Shown: piece by piece, positions 1 through 6,944 of the stretch
How the letters are laid out: the number at the start of each line of letters is the position of its first letter
Numbering within the stretch: position 1 is the first letter of the stretch
Source: an uncultured Bacillaceae bacterium
GTDB lineage: Bacteria; Bacillota; Bacilli; Bacillales; Alkalibacillaceae
DNA: 8,953 bases
Direction: 5' to 3'
Assembly (NCBI GenBank): GCA_937983065.1
Contig: CALKAL010000062.1
Span: 1-8,953, forward strand
Made by a program: the position numbers and the translations under genes
Notes under the pieces: generated by a model
What the model was told of the DNA's origin: nothing
Databases searched by the model: none
Seen by the model: only the letters and a program-made list of their open reading frames with translations

Positions 1-33
1 ATAAATGCTATGGCTTTACGTTTAAACGATTAA
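1..33 (+). CDS. possible 3' end of an upstream gene (partial)
   Basis: The frame starting at base 1 is open and ends at the TAA at 31-33, giving the tail INAMALRLND. The 40 bases between this stop and the methyltransferase start hold no terminator, so an upstream gene could be co-transcribed with it. Ten codons are too few to name a family, and the open frame could be chance. A second frame (from base 3) is also open, to a TGA at 45-47. Confidence 0.25.
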   Translation: MNAMALRLND

Positions 34-61
34 TATTAAAAAATTGAAAGATTTAAGTGTA

Positions 62-68
62 GGGGGGG
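62..68 (+). promoter_or_regulatory. ribosome binding site that fixes the methyltransferase start
   Basis: A run of seven G lies five bases before the ATG at 74. It supports ATG 74 over the in-frame TTG at 44, which has no purine-rich site upstream. Confidence 0.7.
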
Positions 69-73
69 TAAAA

Positions 74-868
74 ATGAAAGTTAATTTTGGAAATGTCGCA
101 AAAAATTACGCCCAATTTAGAAATGATTTGCCTATTGAGCTACTGGAAAGTTTAAAGCTTAGAGGTATTAATTTTAATAATAAAAAAGTGGCAGATTTAG
201 GCTCTGGAACTGGCGTGCTAACTAGGGCATTACACAAGGAAGGAGCCATTGTTGTTGGAGTAGAACCATCTAAAGAGTTAATTCAAGAAGCGAAAGAACT
301 GGATAAAAATGCAGGAAATACGATTGAGTATGTTAACGCCTTTTCGGAATCTACAACATTGCAGGAAGATACATATGATTATGTGACCGTGTTAAGAGCT
401 TGGCATTGGTTTGATCGAGAAAAGACTCTTACTGAAATTAAAAGAATCTTAAAGGACAATGGCTCGTTAATTGTTATGGACTCAGGATTTACTTCTAGAA
501 GTAAAGTTGTTGTCGATACCCTTGAAATTATTAGTAAACATATGCCGGGTGGAAAGTTGAAATCAGCAGGTTCAAAGGCGAATTCAAAGCAGAGGATCAA
601 TAGTTTTCCTGTTGATTGGTTTAACGAATGGCAAGAGCATCAATTTGAATTACAAGAAACATATAAATTTAACTATAACGTAACGTTTACAAATGAAAAA
701 TGGATCGGAAGAGTAGGTTCCCTTTCGTGGTTATCTAGTTTTGATGAAAATGAGAGAAGCCATATACTGACTGAAGTTTATAACCATTTAGAAAAAGAGT
801 ATAAGGGGATCAAACACAACATTCAACATGGTTGCTATATTACGGTATTAGGACGTCCTGAAAAGTAG
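74..868 (+). CDS. class I SAM-dependent methyltransferase
   Basis: The 264-residue protein has a Rossmann-type methyltransferase core. Motif I is VADLGSGTG at residues 39-47, where S-adenosylmethionine binds. The acidic residue that should hold the ribose is E64 (VVGVEPS), and the motif IV region is YDYVTVLRAWHWFD at 101-114. The AWHWFD signature is common in the Methyltransf_11/trans-aconitate methyltransferase-like group of small-molecule methyltransferases. No signal peptide or membrane segment is visible, so it should be cytoplasmic. The start is set at ATG 74 from its G-rich ribosome site, giving a protein that begins MKVNFGNVAKNY. The gene lies 31 bases before the HAD gene with no terminator between, so the two are probably co-transcribed. 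The substrate cannot be told from sequence. Confidence 0.9.
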   Translation: MKVNFGNVAKNYAQFRNDLPIELLESLKLRGINFNNKKVADLGSGTGVLTRALHKEGAIVVGVEPSKELIQEAKELDKNAGNTIEYVNAFSESTTLQEDTYDYVTVLRAWHWFDREKTLTEIKRILKDNGSLIVMDSGFTSRSKVVVDTLEIISKHMPGGKLKSAGSKANSKQRINSFPVDWFNEWQEHQFELQETYKFNYNVTFTNEKWIGRVGSLSWLSSFDENERSHILTEVYNHLEKEYKGIKHNIQHGCYITVLGRPEK

Positions 869-899
869 TGAAAAGTTTACTCGAAATACCTAAAACTAG

Positions 900-1598
900 A
901 TGGGGGAGAACGGATGTGATTATTTGGGAAAATATAAAGCAATCTTATTTGATTTAGATGATACCTTACTTGATAGGGATCAGGCAGTAGAAAATTTGTT
1001 TTTTGTTATTTTAGAAACGTGTTATGGTGATGTTAAAGATTCAGTGAAAAATATCATGCTAGAAAAATTCAAGGAATACGATAAAGGTAATTATGGCGAT
1101 GGCAATAAAGTAAAAGTAATAGAGCCATTTTTTGATGAATTTCCACCCAAACATAGAATACCGAGTAGTGACATTCAAACCTTTTGGAATCATCATTTTC
1201 CTGATTGTTTTTCCGTCAATCAAAATATTATTAACATCTTAAACACTATAAAGAAGCAAGTTAAAGTTGCAATTATAACAAACGGATCGACAGAAAGACA
1301 AAAAGCAAAAATAGTTAACACGAATTTAGATAATCTTTTTGAAGTAATAATAATTTCTGAGGAAGTAGGACTAAGTAAGCCCGATAAACGCATCTATGAA
1401 CTAGCATTAAAACGACTTAATGTACAACCAGAATCCGCGTTATTCGTTGGGGATAATTTGGAGTTGGATATTATTGGTGGGCCTCAAAACGTAAACATTA
1501 GGGGAATATGGTTCAACCCTCAAGGAGCGGTAAATAATACCGAGATCAAACCATTTGCGGAAATTATTTCTTTTGATGAATTATTGAGTTTTGTTTAA
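900..1598 (+). CDS. HAD-superfamily hydrolase (YjjG/YfnB-like phosphatase)
   Basis: The protein has the four HAD motifs in order. Motif I is DLDDT at residues 18-22, with nucleophile D18 and acid/base D20. Motif II is ITNGS at 126-130, motif III lysine is K160 in SKPDKR, and motif IV is GDNLELD at 184-190 with D185 and D190. A helical cap fills about residues 30-110, which is the subfamily I arrangement seen in YjjG-type nucleotide and sugar phosphatases. Family members hydrolyse small phosphomonoesters in the cytoplasm; the substrate here is unknown. The loop after motif IV (IIGGPQN) looks one residue longer than usual. The start is uncertain: ATG 900 has no ribosome site, and the conserved part begins at KYKAILFDLD (residue 11), so TTG 924 is an alternative. 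The 232-residue length assumes ATG 900. It sits between a methyltransferase and an acetyltransferase gene. Confidence 0.87.
   Translation: MGENGCDYLGKYKAILFDLDDTLLDRDQAVENLFFVILETCYGDVKDSVKNIMLEKFKEYDKGNYGDGNKVKVIEPFFDEFPPKHRIPSSDIQTFWNHHFPDCFSVNQNIINILNTIKKQVKVAIITNGSTERQKAKIVNTNLDNLFEVIIISEEVGLSKPDKRIYELALKRLNVQPESALFVGDNLELDIIGGPQNVNIRGIWFNPQGAVNNTEIKPFAEIISFDELLSFV
902..908 (+). promoter_or_regulatory. misplaced ribosome binding site at the HAD gene start
   Basis: GGGGGAG is a strong site, but the codons at normal spacing from it are ATG 914, followed at once by TGA, and GTG 916, which is in the wrong frame. The in-frame TTG at 924 is 15 bases away, which is too far. See the finding on this start. 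Confidence 0.5.
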
Positions 1599-1635
1599 GG
1601 TAAACATATGCCTTGTATCTTATCCGTATATATTT

Positions 1636-1642
1636 AGGGAGG
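1636..1642 (+). promoter_or_regulatory. ribosome binding site supporting a TTG start
   Basis: AGGGAGG lies ten bases before TTG 1653. No ATG in frame is available nearby, so it decides the start of the acetyltransferase. Confidence 0.65.
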
Positions 1643-1652
1643 ATATATCACA

Positions 1653-2219
1653 TTGAAATTGAAACCAGAAAAATTTGATTATGTTTCAGAAACAGAAAGA
1701 TTGGTAATAAGACCATTAAATAATGATGACTATGAAAATTGGCTAAATGAACATGAAAATCGTTATCCATCCCAAAATCGCCACGACGAAGGAAAAGTAG
1801 ATATGAGTGAATACACAATGGAGTGGTTTCACAAACTAATAGATAATCATCAAGAGTTAGCACTGAGTGATGTTGCTTACGTCTTTGGAGTATTTAGAAA
1901 AGAAGATGGTATTCATCTAGGCATGGTTGATGTTTTAACCTTGGCGAGAGGTGAGTTTCAATGGGGGAGTATAGGATATACGATTCATAATCAGTATTGG
2001 CGAAAGGGTTATGGAAAAGAAGCGGTGAAAGAGGCTCTTGATATTGCATTTCAACACTTAAAATTCCACCGTATAGAAGCACATATTAATCTGGATAATG
2101 CACATTCTACAAAATTAGCTGAAAGTGTAGGGATGGAATTCGAATGCATTCGTAAAGGTTTTATATACGAAAATGACGAGTGGACCGACCATTTAGTCTA
2201 TTATAAGAACTTAAAATAA
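1653..2219 (+). CDS. GNAT family N-acetyltransferase (RimJ/RimL-like)
   Basis: The 188-residue protein transfers an acetyl group from acetyl-CoA to an amine. It opens with the TERLVIRPL strand (residues 14-22) typical of the Acetyltransf_3 (RimJ/RimL) group. The acetyl-CoA loop is seen at SIGYTIHNQYWRKGYGKEA (residues 106-124), with the RKGYG pyrophosphate-binding turn at 117-121. Motif B is NLDNAHSTKLAESVGMEFE (146-164), where members of this group usually have the N-x-x-S segment followed by GF. The acceptor may be a protein N terminus, an antibiotic or another amine; sequence does not decide. The start is TTG 1653 behind AGGGAGG. It is the last gene before the terminator at 2252, and the gap of 54 bases to the HAD gene holds no terminator, so the three enzymes may form one transcript. 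Confidence 0.9.
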   Translation: MKLKPEKFDYVSETERLVIRPLNNDDYENWLNEHENRYPSQNRHDEGKVDMSEYTMEWFHKLIDNHQELALSDVAYVFGVFRKEDGIHLGMVDVLTLARGEFQWGSIGYTIHNQYWRKGYGKEAVKEALDIAFQHLKFHRIEAHINLDNAHSTKLAESVGMEFECIRKGFIYENDEWTDHLVYYKNLK

Positions 2220-2251
2220 TCTATTCCAACAGTAAGGAATCACTATATAAC

Positions 2252-2288
2252 AAGAGAACTCTAAAAAAATGGAGTTCTCTTATTTTAT
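2252..2288 (+). terminator. Rho-independent terminator after the acetyltransferase
   Basis: The arms AAGAGAACTC (2252-2261) and GAGTTCTCTT (2272-2281) pair perfectly over ten bases around a ten-base A-rich loop. They are followed by TATTTTATT. This separates the enzyme group from the ABC operon. Confidence 0.85.
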
Positions 2289-2337
2289 TGCGAGTATATT
2301 GAGGTGTTCTATCATACTTGTTAGTTATCAAATTGGG

Positions 2338-2367
2338 TTTTTTAGCATTAGACAATTATGGTATAAT
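2338..2367 (+). promoter_or_regulatory. extended -10 promoter of the ABC/hydrolase operon
   Basis: TATAAT at 2362-2367 is a perfect -10 box, and TG at 2359-2360 gives the extended -10 form TGGTATAAT. The -35 region is weak: a T-run at about 2338-2344 is 17-18 bases upstream. Transcription would start near 2374, leaving a leader of about 100 bases before ATG 2473. Confidence 0.65.
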
Positions 2368-2401
2368 TAGGATATAAAACTTTTCTGAATAAATAAACGC
2401 A

Positions 2402-2429
2402 CTTTTAAATTATGAAACTAATTTAAAGG
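2402..2429 (+). promoter_or_regulatory. AT-rich dyad in the leader of the ABC operon
   Basis: TTTAAATTA (2404-2412) and TAATTTAAA (2419-2427) are perfect inverted arms around the six-base centre TGAAAC. A T-G pair and a C-G pair extend the stem outward. No T-run follows, so it is not a terminator. It could be an operator for a dimeric repressor or an RNA hairpin in the leader. Role inferred only. Confidence 0.45.
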
Positions 2430-2472
2430 CTCATTGCAAAAATACATATTGTTTAGAATGGGAGATAGTTTT

Positions 2473-3351
2473 ATGATTTTACATGTTAAAAACGTTAACA
2501 AGTCATTTGGAAAGGAAAAAGTTTTGGATAACCTTTCCTTTTCTATTGAAGAAAATCAAATTATCGCGTTAGTCGGTCCAAATGGTTCGGGAAAAACGAC
2601 ATTACTAAATATTATTACTGGTTTGGAAGAAGCGGATGATGGAGAAATAAAAATATTAAATATGAGTAACAAAAATCCCGATGTTTTTAAAGAAATTGCT
2701 TATATGCAAGATAACTCGGTTCTTTACGATTATTTAACAGGGTATGATCATTTACAGTTTATCGGTGATGTTCAAAGTTTAACTAAAGATCAGATTATAT
2801 CTACTGCTGAAAGAGTAGGGATAAAAAGTTATTTAAATAAGAAAGTCGGTAAATATTCTTTAGGTATGAAGCAACATTTATTACTAACGATGGCTTTATT
2901 AAATCAACCGAAATTACTTATATTAGATGAACCATTAAACGGATTAGATCCAACAAGTGTTATTCGAGTGCGTCAAATTCTTCAAGATATACATAAAGAG
3001 GGCACTGCAATTCTATTATCCTCGCATAATCTTTCAGAAATCGATCGAGTGACTTCAAATATTTTATTCTTAAAAAACGGAAATCTCATCAAAGAAGACA
3101 TTTCCAAGCATCTAAATACTTTTTATAAAATAAACGTCAGCAATACAGAAAAAGCCGTTGAAATATTAAATAAGATTGGTGTTGAAATTAACAATGTCGA
3201 TGAGGATCAATTGTATATTTCAACCAATGAGCACTCTATTCAAGATGTTGTCCTTGAATTGGCAGAAAACGAAGTCCAAGTAACGGATATAAACAAAGAG
3301 ATTTTAGGATCAGAAGAGCGGTATCAAAAGATTTTTGAAGAAGGTATTTAA
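2473..3351 (+). CDS. ABC exporter ATP-binding protein (BcrA/CcmA type)
   Basis: The 292-residue ATPase carries Walker A GPNGSGKTT (residues 35-43), Q-loop Q79, an ABC signature in the degenerate form YSLGMKQ (128-134, in place of LSGGQ), Walker B LLILDEP (148-154), D-loop NGLD and H-loop H185 in SSHNLSEIDR. After about residue 215 comes a C-terminal extension of roughly 80 residues, as in drug and bacteriocin exporter ATPases of the BcrA type. It powers export by the membrane partner encoded next. The start is set at ATG 2473, eight bases after GGGAG (2460-2464). An upstream TTG (2434) and ATG (2458) in frame lack a good site and would add unconserved residues. The stop is two bases from the permease ATG, so the two are translationally coupled. 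Substrate unknown. Confidence 0.92.
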   Translation: MILHVKNVNKSFGKEKVLDNLSFSIEENQIIALVGPNGSGKTTLLNIITGLEEADDGEIKILNMSNKNPDVFKEIAYMQDNSVLYDYLTGYDHLQFIGDVQSLTKDQIISTAERVGIKSYLNKKVGKYSLGMKQHLLLTMALLNQPKLLILDEPLNGLDPTSVIRVRQILQDIHKEGTAILLSSHNLSEIDRVTSNILFLKNGNLIKEDISKHLNTFYKINVSNTEKAVEILNKIGVEINNVDEDQLYISTNEHSIQDVVLELAENEVQVTDINKEILGSEERYQKIFEEGI

Positions 3352-3353
3352 AA

Positions 3354-5891
3354 ATGTTTAAATTACAATCGTTCGAACTTAAAAAAATATTCAAGAAAAA
3401 AAGGCTACTTTATTTACTTATCATTATAGCGATATTTTCTTTATACCAATTTACAAACAATGCGTCACAGCAGGATCAATTGGTGGACCAGTTATATGAA
3501 AAGACTGAAACATTATACAATGAAGTTAATTTCATTGATCGGGATTTAGATGAAAAACGGTTGAAAAACCAATTAGATGACCTAGGATTGGAACGGTCTA
3601 ATTATATTAAAGAGATGAAGTCTGCCCTTTCCCGATGGAGAAGTGCGATATATTATGAAGAATTTAACGATATCCCAAAATTTGAACGAGAATTTTTACA
3701 GAGTTTACAAGCGTATCTGAATACGGGGGAAGAATTTGAACCTCTAGACGGCTTAAGCTTTGAATATGCCTTACAGAAAAACGCTTGGATGATTGAGCAT
3801 GATCTAGCAATTGAGGATGAAACTTATCCAGTTTCTCCCCATTTATTTTTAAAGGAATCTAGTAAATGGTTATTTGGTATATTAGGAATCATTATATTAC
3901 TCCTATGCTTTGGAGATATTTTATCAGCTGAAAGAGAGCAACATACGTGGCTAACGCTGAAAACCCAGCCAATCACAAATTTTAAAATCTTCTTTTCTAA
4001 ATATTTCGCACTGCTTATCGGGTTATTGTTTTATATTTTCTTCACGATTTTTATCGGGGTTTTTGTACCGATTATTTTAGGTGACCATCAACTAATATTA
4101 AACTACCCTCAAGCTTTTGTTGTCGGTGATGAAGTAGCTATCATTTCTACATTACATTACTTACTTTTAAAGATCATGCTGTTGATTGTTGCGGCATTAA
4201 TTTCATTTAGCCTCATATTTTTAGTAAGTAAATTATTTAAAAGTACATTCAGTACGTTAATGACTAGCTTTTTCGTATTACTCATTGGTTATTTATTGAC
4301 CGAGTCGGTATCACTTTTACAAACGCCTATTAATATTTTTCAACATTTACGCTTAGATCAAATCATACTCGAGCAAGTCAATTTAATCGATTGGAAATAT
4401 CCTGTCTTCGCAATTTTATGGAGCGCGATTATTCTTGTCATTGCTTCCGTTTTACCTGAGAGGGTAGGAAAGCACATCCATTTTAACACGACAAGGAAAG
4501 CCTTTAATTCAGGTGAAACAAATTCAAAGAGGGGTAAACTTTGGAATGTCGTCATTTTTGAATTTAGAAAGTTGTTTAGAAAGGGTAATTTGATTCAAGG
4601 GTTAATTATATTACTTTTGTTAATTAGCATTGGATACTACTTTCTATACCAATTTGAAGTAGCTAAAGAAAAAGAATACTTCGACTATTTAAATGAAGAA
4701 TTAACTGCAATTCAAAATGGATTAATTCCGATGTTTGAGGACAGTTTGGGAAACTTTACCATGGAAATGGAGAATACAAGTGATGAATTACAAAAAGAAG
4801 CACTCCAAGAATATATTGAAGGATATACGGAAGCTATTCATTTATATGAAACTCGAATGAATAAAATCAATGAAGGAATAGAGGGGTATCAATTAGGAAA
4901 ATGGGCTCCGCTTTATGAGCATCAACTCTTTCAAGTTAAGTTAATGAATGGTGATTTTGATGAACCTTTAAAACATATCAGTCACGGTGAAGCAACAAAA
5001 AACGAATTCCGATATTATGTCAGTGTTGAAGAAAAGAAGTGGTTAATAGAAAAAGATATTCAACCGATATTTTCGGGGGATTACAGATTAACGATGCACG
5101 ATGAATGGCCAGATTATCCAATAAATGAAATGGGTCGTCGTAATTATGAAAAACGAAATCAAAATGTTAATGCGAGCGGATTATACAGTTTATATCATTA
5201 TTACGAATTTTATATATATGTCATACCTCTTTTACTATTTTTATTTTTACTAGGAACGAGTATTTCTTCTGAGAGGGGTAAGAAAAATACAATTTTCTAC
5301 ATGCAAACACAACCGATTTCCAGTCGAACTATCTTTTTAGGAAAAACAATTAGTTCTTCGTTAGTAGCATTTGCAAGTATTTTAGGGTTAGTATCGTTCA
5401 TTTTACTATTAGGAACTGTATTTAATCGATTTGGAGATTGGAACTACCCAGTTTTACATTACGATACGTTGAGCACGTCTACTGCAGAAAATTACACAGG
5501 CATTATAACGGATTACCATGATTACGGATTTCATTTTATCCCATTAGGAAATTACTTAATACAATGCTTAGTTCTATTGTTATTAGTTACTTTATTTATG
5601 ATTGCCTTAGGGAACGTCATATCATTATTTGTGAAAAATACGTTTACCGTACTGCTCTTGTCGATTGTTATTAATATCTTTGGATATATCATGAGTGTTG
5701 AACATTTGTCACAGTGGTCTTATTTATCTCCGTTCACCTACTTTGATATTTTTAGGGTTTCAAATGGAGAAGTGGCAACGTTATTCGATCAACCATTAAT
5801 TAATAGTTACATGGGCTTCTTTATTTTAATCATTTCTACGTTATTATTAGTTATGATCGGTTATTTCAAAAGCAGGAGAAAAGGTGTGTAA
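3354..5891 (+). CDS. tandem-duplicated ABC-2 type permease (two halves fused)
   Basis: The 845-residue membrane protein has two similar halves, about residues 1-372 and 395-845. Each half begins with a basic amphipathic start and a first helix (FELKKIFKKK then TM 18-34; FEFRKLFRKG then TM 413-434). A long, presumably extracellular domain follows (about 35-170 and 435-618), and then five more helices (about 171-189, 216-241, 266-292, 298-318, 348-367; and 619-636, 664-690, 735-758, 762-780, 817-838). Each half holds an equivalent cytoplasmic motif after its second helix, ER...T...KTQPI at 193-207 and ER...T...QTQPI at 640-655, a mark of ABC-2 permeases. Typical ABC-2 permeases have one such half and dimerise, so this chain could form the whole channel with two copies of the ATPase. 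The start ATG 3354 follows GAAGAAGG and is two bases after the ATPase stop. Exporter of unknown substrate. Confidence 0.88.
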   Translation: MFKLQSFELKKIFKKKRLLYLLIIIAIFSLYQFTNNASQQDQLVDQLYEKTETLYNEVNFIDRDLDEKRLKNQLDDLGLERSNYIKEMKSALSRWRSAIYYEEFNDIPKFEREFLQSLQAYLNTGEEFEPLDGLSFEYALQKNAWMIEHDLAIEDETYPVSPHLFLKESSKWLFGILGIIILLLCFGDILSAEREQHTWLTLKTQPITNFKIFFSKYFALLIGLLFYIFFTIFIGVFVPIILGDHQLILNYPQAFVVGDEVAIISTLHYLLLKIMLLIVAALISFSLIFLVSKLFKSTFSTLMTSFFVLLIGYLLTESVSLLQTPINIFQHLRLDQIILEQVNLIDWKYPVFAILWSAIILVIASVLPERVGKHIHFNTTRKAFNSGETNSKRGKLWNVVIFEFRKLFRKGNLIQGLIILLLLISIGYYFLYQFEVAKEKEYFDYLNEELTAIQNGLIPMFEDSLGNFTMEMENTSDELQKEALQEYIEGYTEAIHLYETRMNKINEGIEGYQLGKWAPLYEHQLFQVKLMNGDFDEPLKHISHGEATKNEFRYYVSVEEKKWLIEKDIQPIFSGDYRLTMHDEWPDYPINEMGRRNYEKRNQNVNASGLYSLYHYYEFYIYVIPLLLFLFLLGTSISSERGKKNTIFYMQTQPISSRTIFLGKTISSSLVAFASILGLVSFILLLGTVFNRFGDWNYPVLHYDTLSTSTAENYTGIITDYHDYGFHFIPLGNYLIQCLVLLLLVTLFMIALGNVISLFVKNTFTVLLLSIVINIFGYIMSVEHLSQWSYLSPFTYFDIFRVSNGEVATLFDQPLINSYMGFFILIISTLLLVMIGYFKSRRKGV

Positions 5892-5919
5892 TGTAACAAA
5901 AATATGGTTGTTCATATAA

Positions 5920-5927
5920 GGGAAGGG
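5920..5927 (+). promoter_or_regulatory. ribosome binding site for the alpha/beta hydrolase
   Basis: GGGAAGGG lies six bases before GTG 5934 and nine before TTG 5937. It falls inside the longer frame that begins at ATG 5904, which has no ribosome site of its own, and so argues for the shorter protein. Confidence 0.6.
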
Positions 5928-5933
5928 TGTAGT

Positions 5934-6743
5934 GTGTTGATCAATAGTTTGCGTGTTAGATCAAATGGGGTGGAATTAATTGCTTTAGACTATGGTGGCA
6001 ATGAATCTCAAGATATATTATTACTCCATGGATTAGCTGGTCGTGGAAGTGAATGGGAGAATACTGCGGAATGGCTTATTCAGTATGGGAGGGTCATCGC
6101 ACTTGATCAACGTGGGCATGGAAGTAGTCGTACAAACGTTACTGATTTTTCCCGTAGTGCATATGTTCAAGACGCCATCGAAACAATTGAACAACATTGT
6201 ACTCAGCCTATCGTCCTAGTTGGTCAATCGATGGGTGGACTTAATGCGTTTTTAGTTGCGGCTAAACGTCCGGATTTAGTAAAAGCACTCGTCGTTGTAG
6301 AAGCGACTCCAGAACGTAATCGTAATGCACAGCATGATATTCAAAATTGGTTAGATAATTGGCCCGCTCCTTTCCAAAACCTTGATGATGCCAAAGAGTT
6401 TTTCGGCGGAGATACTTTGTATAGTAGAACTTTTGCTAAGTCATTGGAAAAGCGTAAGGATGGATACTGGCCAGCATTTAATAAAGAAGACATGATTCAT
6501 TCACTTGATGATGTCGTTTCGAAGGATTACTGGGATGAATGGAAGAAGATTGAGTGTCCTACTTTGGTAGTTGCGGGTGAAAGAAGTTCAATCACTAAAC
6601 CACTGTTAGAAAAAATGATTAGCTCTATACCAAAAGGACAATACGTTTATATTCCAGAAGCGGGTCATGATTTGCACTTGGAAAGGCCTGATGAATGGGG
6701 AAAAGCTCTAGAAGATTTTTTGAATACCTTGAAATATGACTGA
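5934..6743 (+). CDS. alpha/beta-fold hydrolase
   Basis: The 269-residue cytoplasmic protein has the order of motifs of the alpha/beta-hydrolase fold: oxyanion segment HGLAG (residues 32-36), DQRGHGSS (58-65), nucleophile elbow GQSMGG (97-102) with S99, and the C-terminal histidine H245 in EAGHDLHLERP. At the usual place for the acid after strand 7 it reads GERSSI (215-220), with no Asp. E123 after strand 6 (VVVEATPE) is the likely replacement. The substrate cannot be named; the family includes esterases, peptidases and lactonases. The start is GTG 5934 or TTG 5937, both behind GGGAAGGG; ATG 5904 has no ribosome site. It lies 42 bases after the permease with no terminator between, so it is probably the third gene of the transporter operon. 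Confidence 0.9.
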   Translation: MLINSLRVRSNGVELIALDYGGNESQDILLLHGLAGRGSEWENTAEWLIQYGRVIALDQRGHGSSRTNVTDFSRSAYVQDAIETIEQHCTQPIVLVGQSMGGLNAFLVAAKRPDLVKALVVVEATPERNRNAQHDIQNWLDNWPAPFQNLDDAKEFFGGDTLYSRTFAKSLEKRKDGYWPAFNKEDMIHSLDDVVSKDYWDEWKKIECPTLVVAGERSSITKPLLEKMISSIPKGQYVYIPEAGHDLHLERPDEWGKALEDFLNTLKYD

Positions 6744-6855
6744 TGATATTAAGCTAATAGCGTATTGGAATAATGTAATAGCTTGTTATGAAAGTGATTT
6801 GATGAGGCACACTTGTCCTTTTTGTGGCTTTATTTCAAAAATTAGATCGTCTTAA
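6736..6855 (+). CDS. candidate small protein with a CPFCG zinc-knuckle motif
   Basis: A 39-codon frame starts at ATG 6736, eight bases inside the end of the hydrolase gene, and stops at TAA 6853. It begins MTDDIKLIAYWNNVIACYE and ends with RHTCPFCGFISKIRSS. C-P-F-C-G is the usual half of a zinc ribbon; only one further Cys (residue 17) is present, so metal binding would need dimerisation or the other Cys. Composition (Trp, Tyr, Cys, mixed charge) looks protein-like. Against it: there is no clear ribosome site, so it would depend on coupling to the hydrolase. Its stop also lies in the loop of the terminator at 6845-6871. It could be a real small gene or the remnant of a longer one. I know of no family match. 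Confidence 0.35.
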   Translation: MTDDIKLIAYWNNVIACYESDLMRHTCPFCGFISKIRSS

Positions 6856-6871
6856 TGGCGGTCTTTTTTTT
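6845..6871 (+). terminator. Rho-independent terminator closing the ABC/hydrolase operon
   Basis: GATCGTC (6845-6851) pairs with GGCGGTC (6857-6863) over seven positions, two of them G-U, around the loop TTAAT. Eight T follow directly (6864-6871). This is a classic intrinsic terminator. Confidence 0.88.
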
Positions 6872-6944
6872 GCCAAAGAAGCAGGATTTAAATTAATTAT
6901 ACAGAATCTCTTAAAGAAGAACTTATATATGTAGAGGTGTTTTT

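Noticed and set aside
379..600. 73-codon open frame on the - strand inside the methyltransferase gene
   Set aside because: It lies wholly within a well-supported gene, has no ribosome site and no recognisable protein features.
1648..2082. two open frames on the - strand across the acetyltransferase gene
   Set aside because: Both mirror the GNAT coding sequence and show no motif or translation signal.
2368..2472. riboswitch or T-box in the ABC operon leader
   Set aside because: The leader is about 100 bases, has no conserved core motif, no T-box sequence and no terminator stem; only the AT-rich dyad is visible.
4358..4555. 65-codon - strand frame inside the permease gene
   Set aside because: It is opposite the conserved permease frame and has no start signal.
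6805..6829. imperfect hairpin AGGCACA/TGTGGCT as a second terminator
   Set aside because: It has a G-G mismatch, a long loop and only a short T-rich tail; the stronger terminator follows at 6845.
6824..6934. 36-codon frame from GTG 6824 to TAG 6932, reading through the terminator
   Set aside because: It crosses the stem and T-run of a strong terminator, has no well-placed ribosome site, and its Phe stretch is just the T-run. A frameshifted join with the CPFCG ORF was considered, but nothing supports it.
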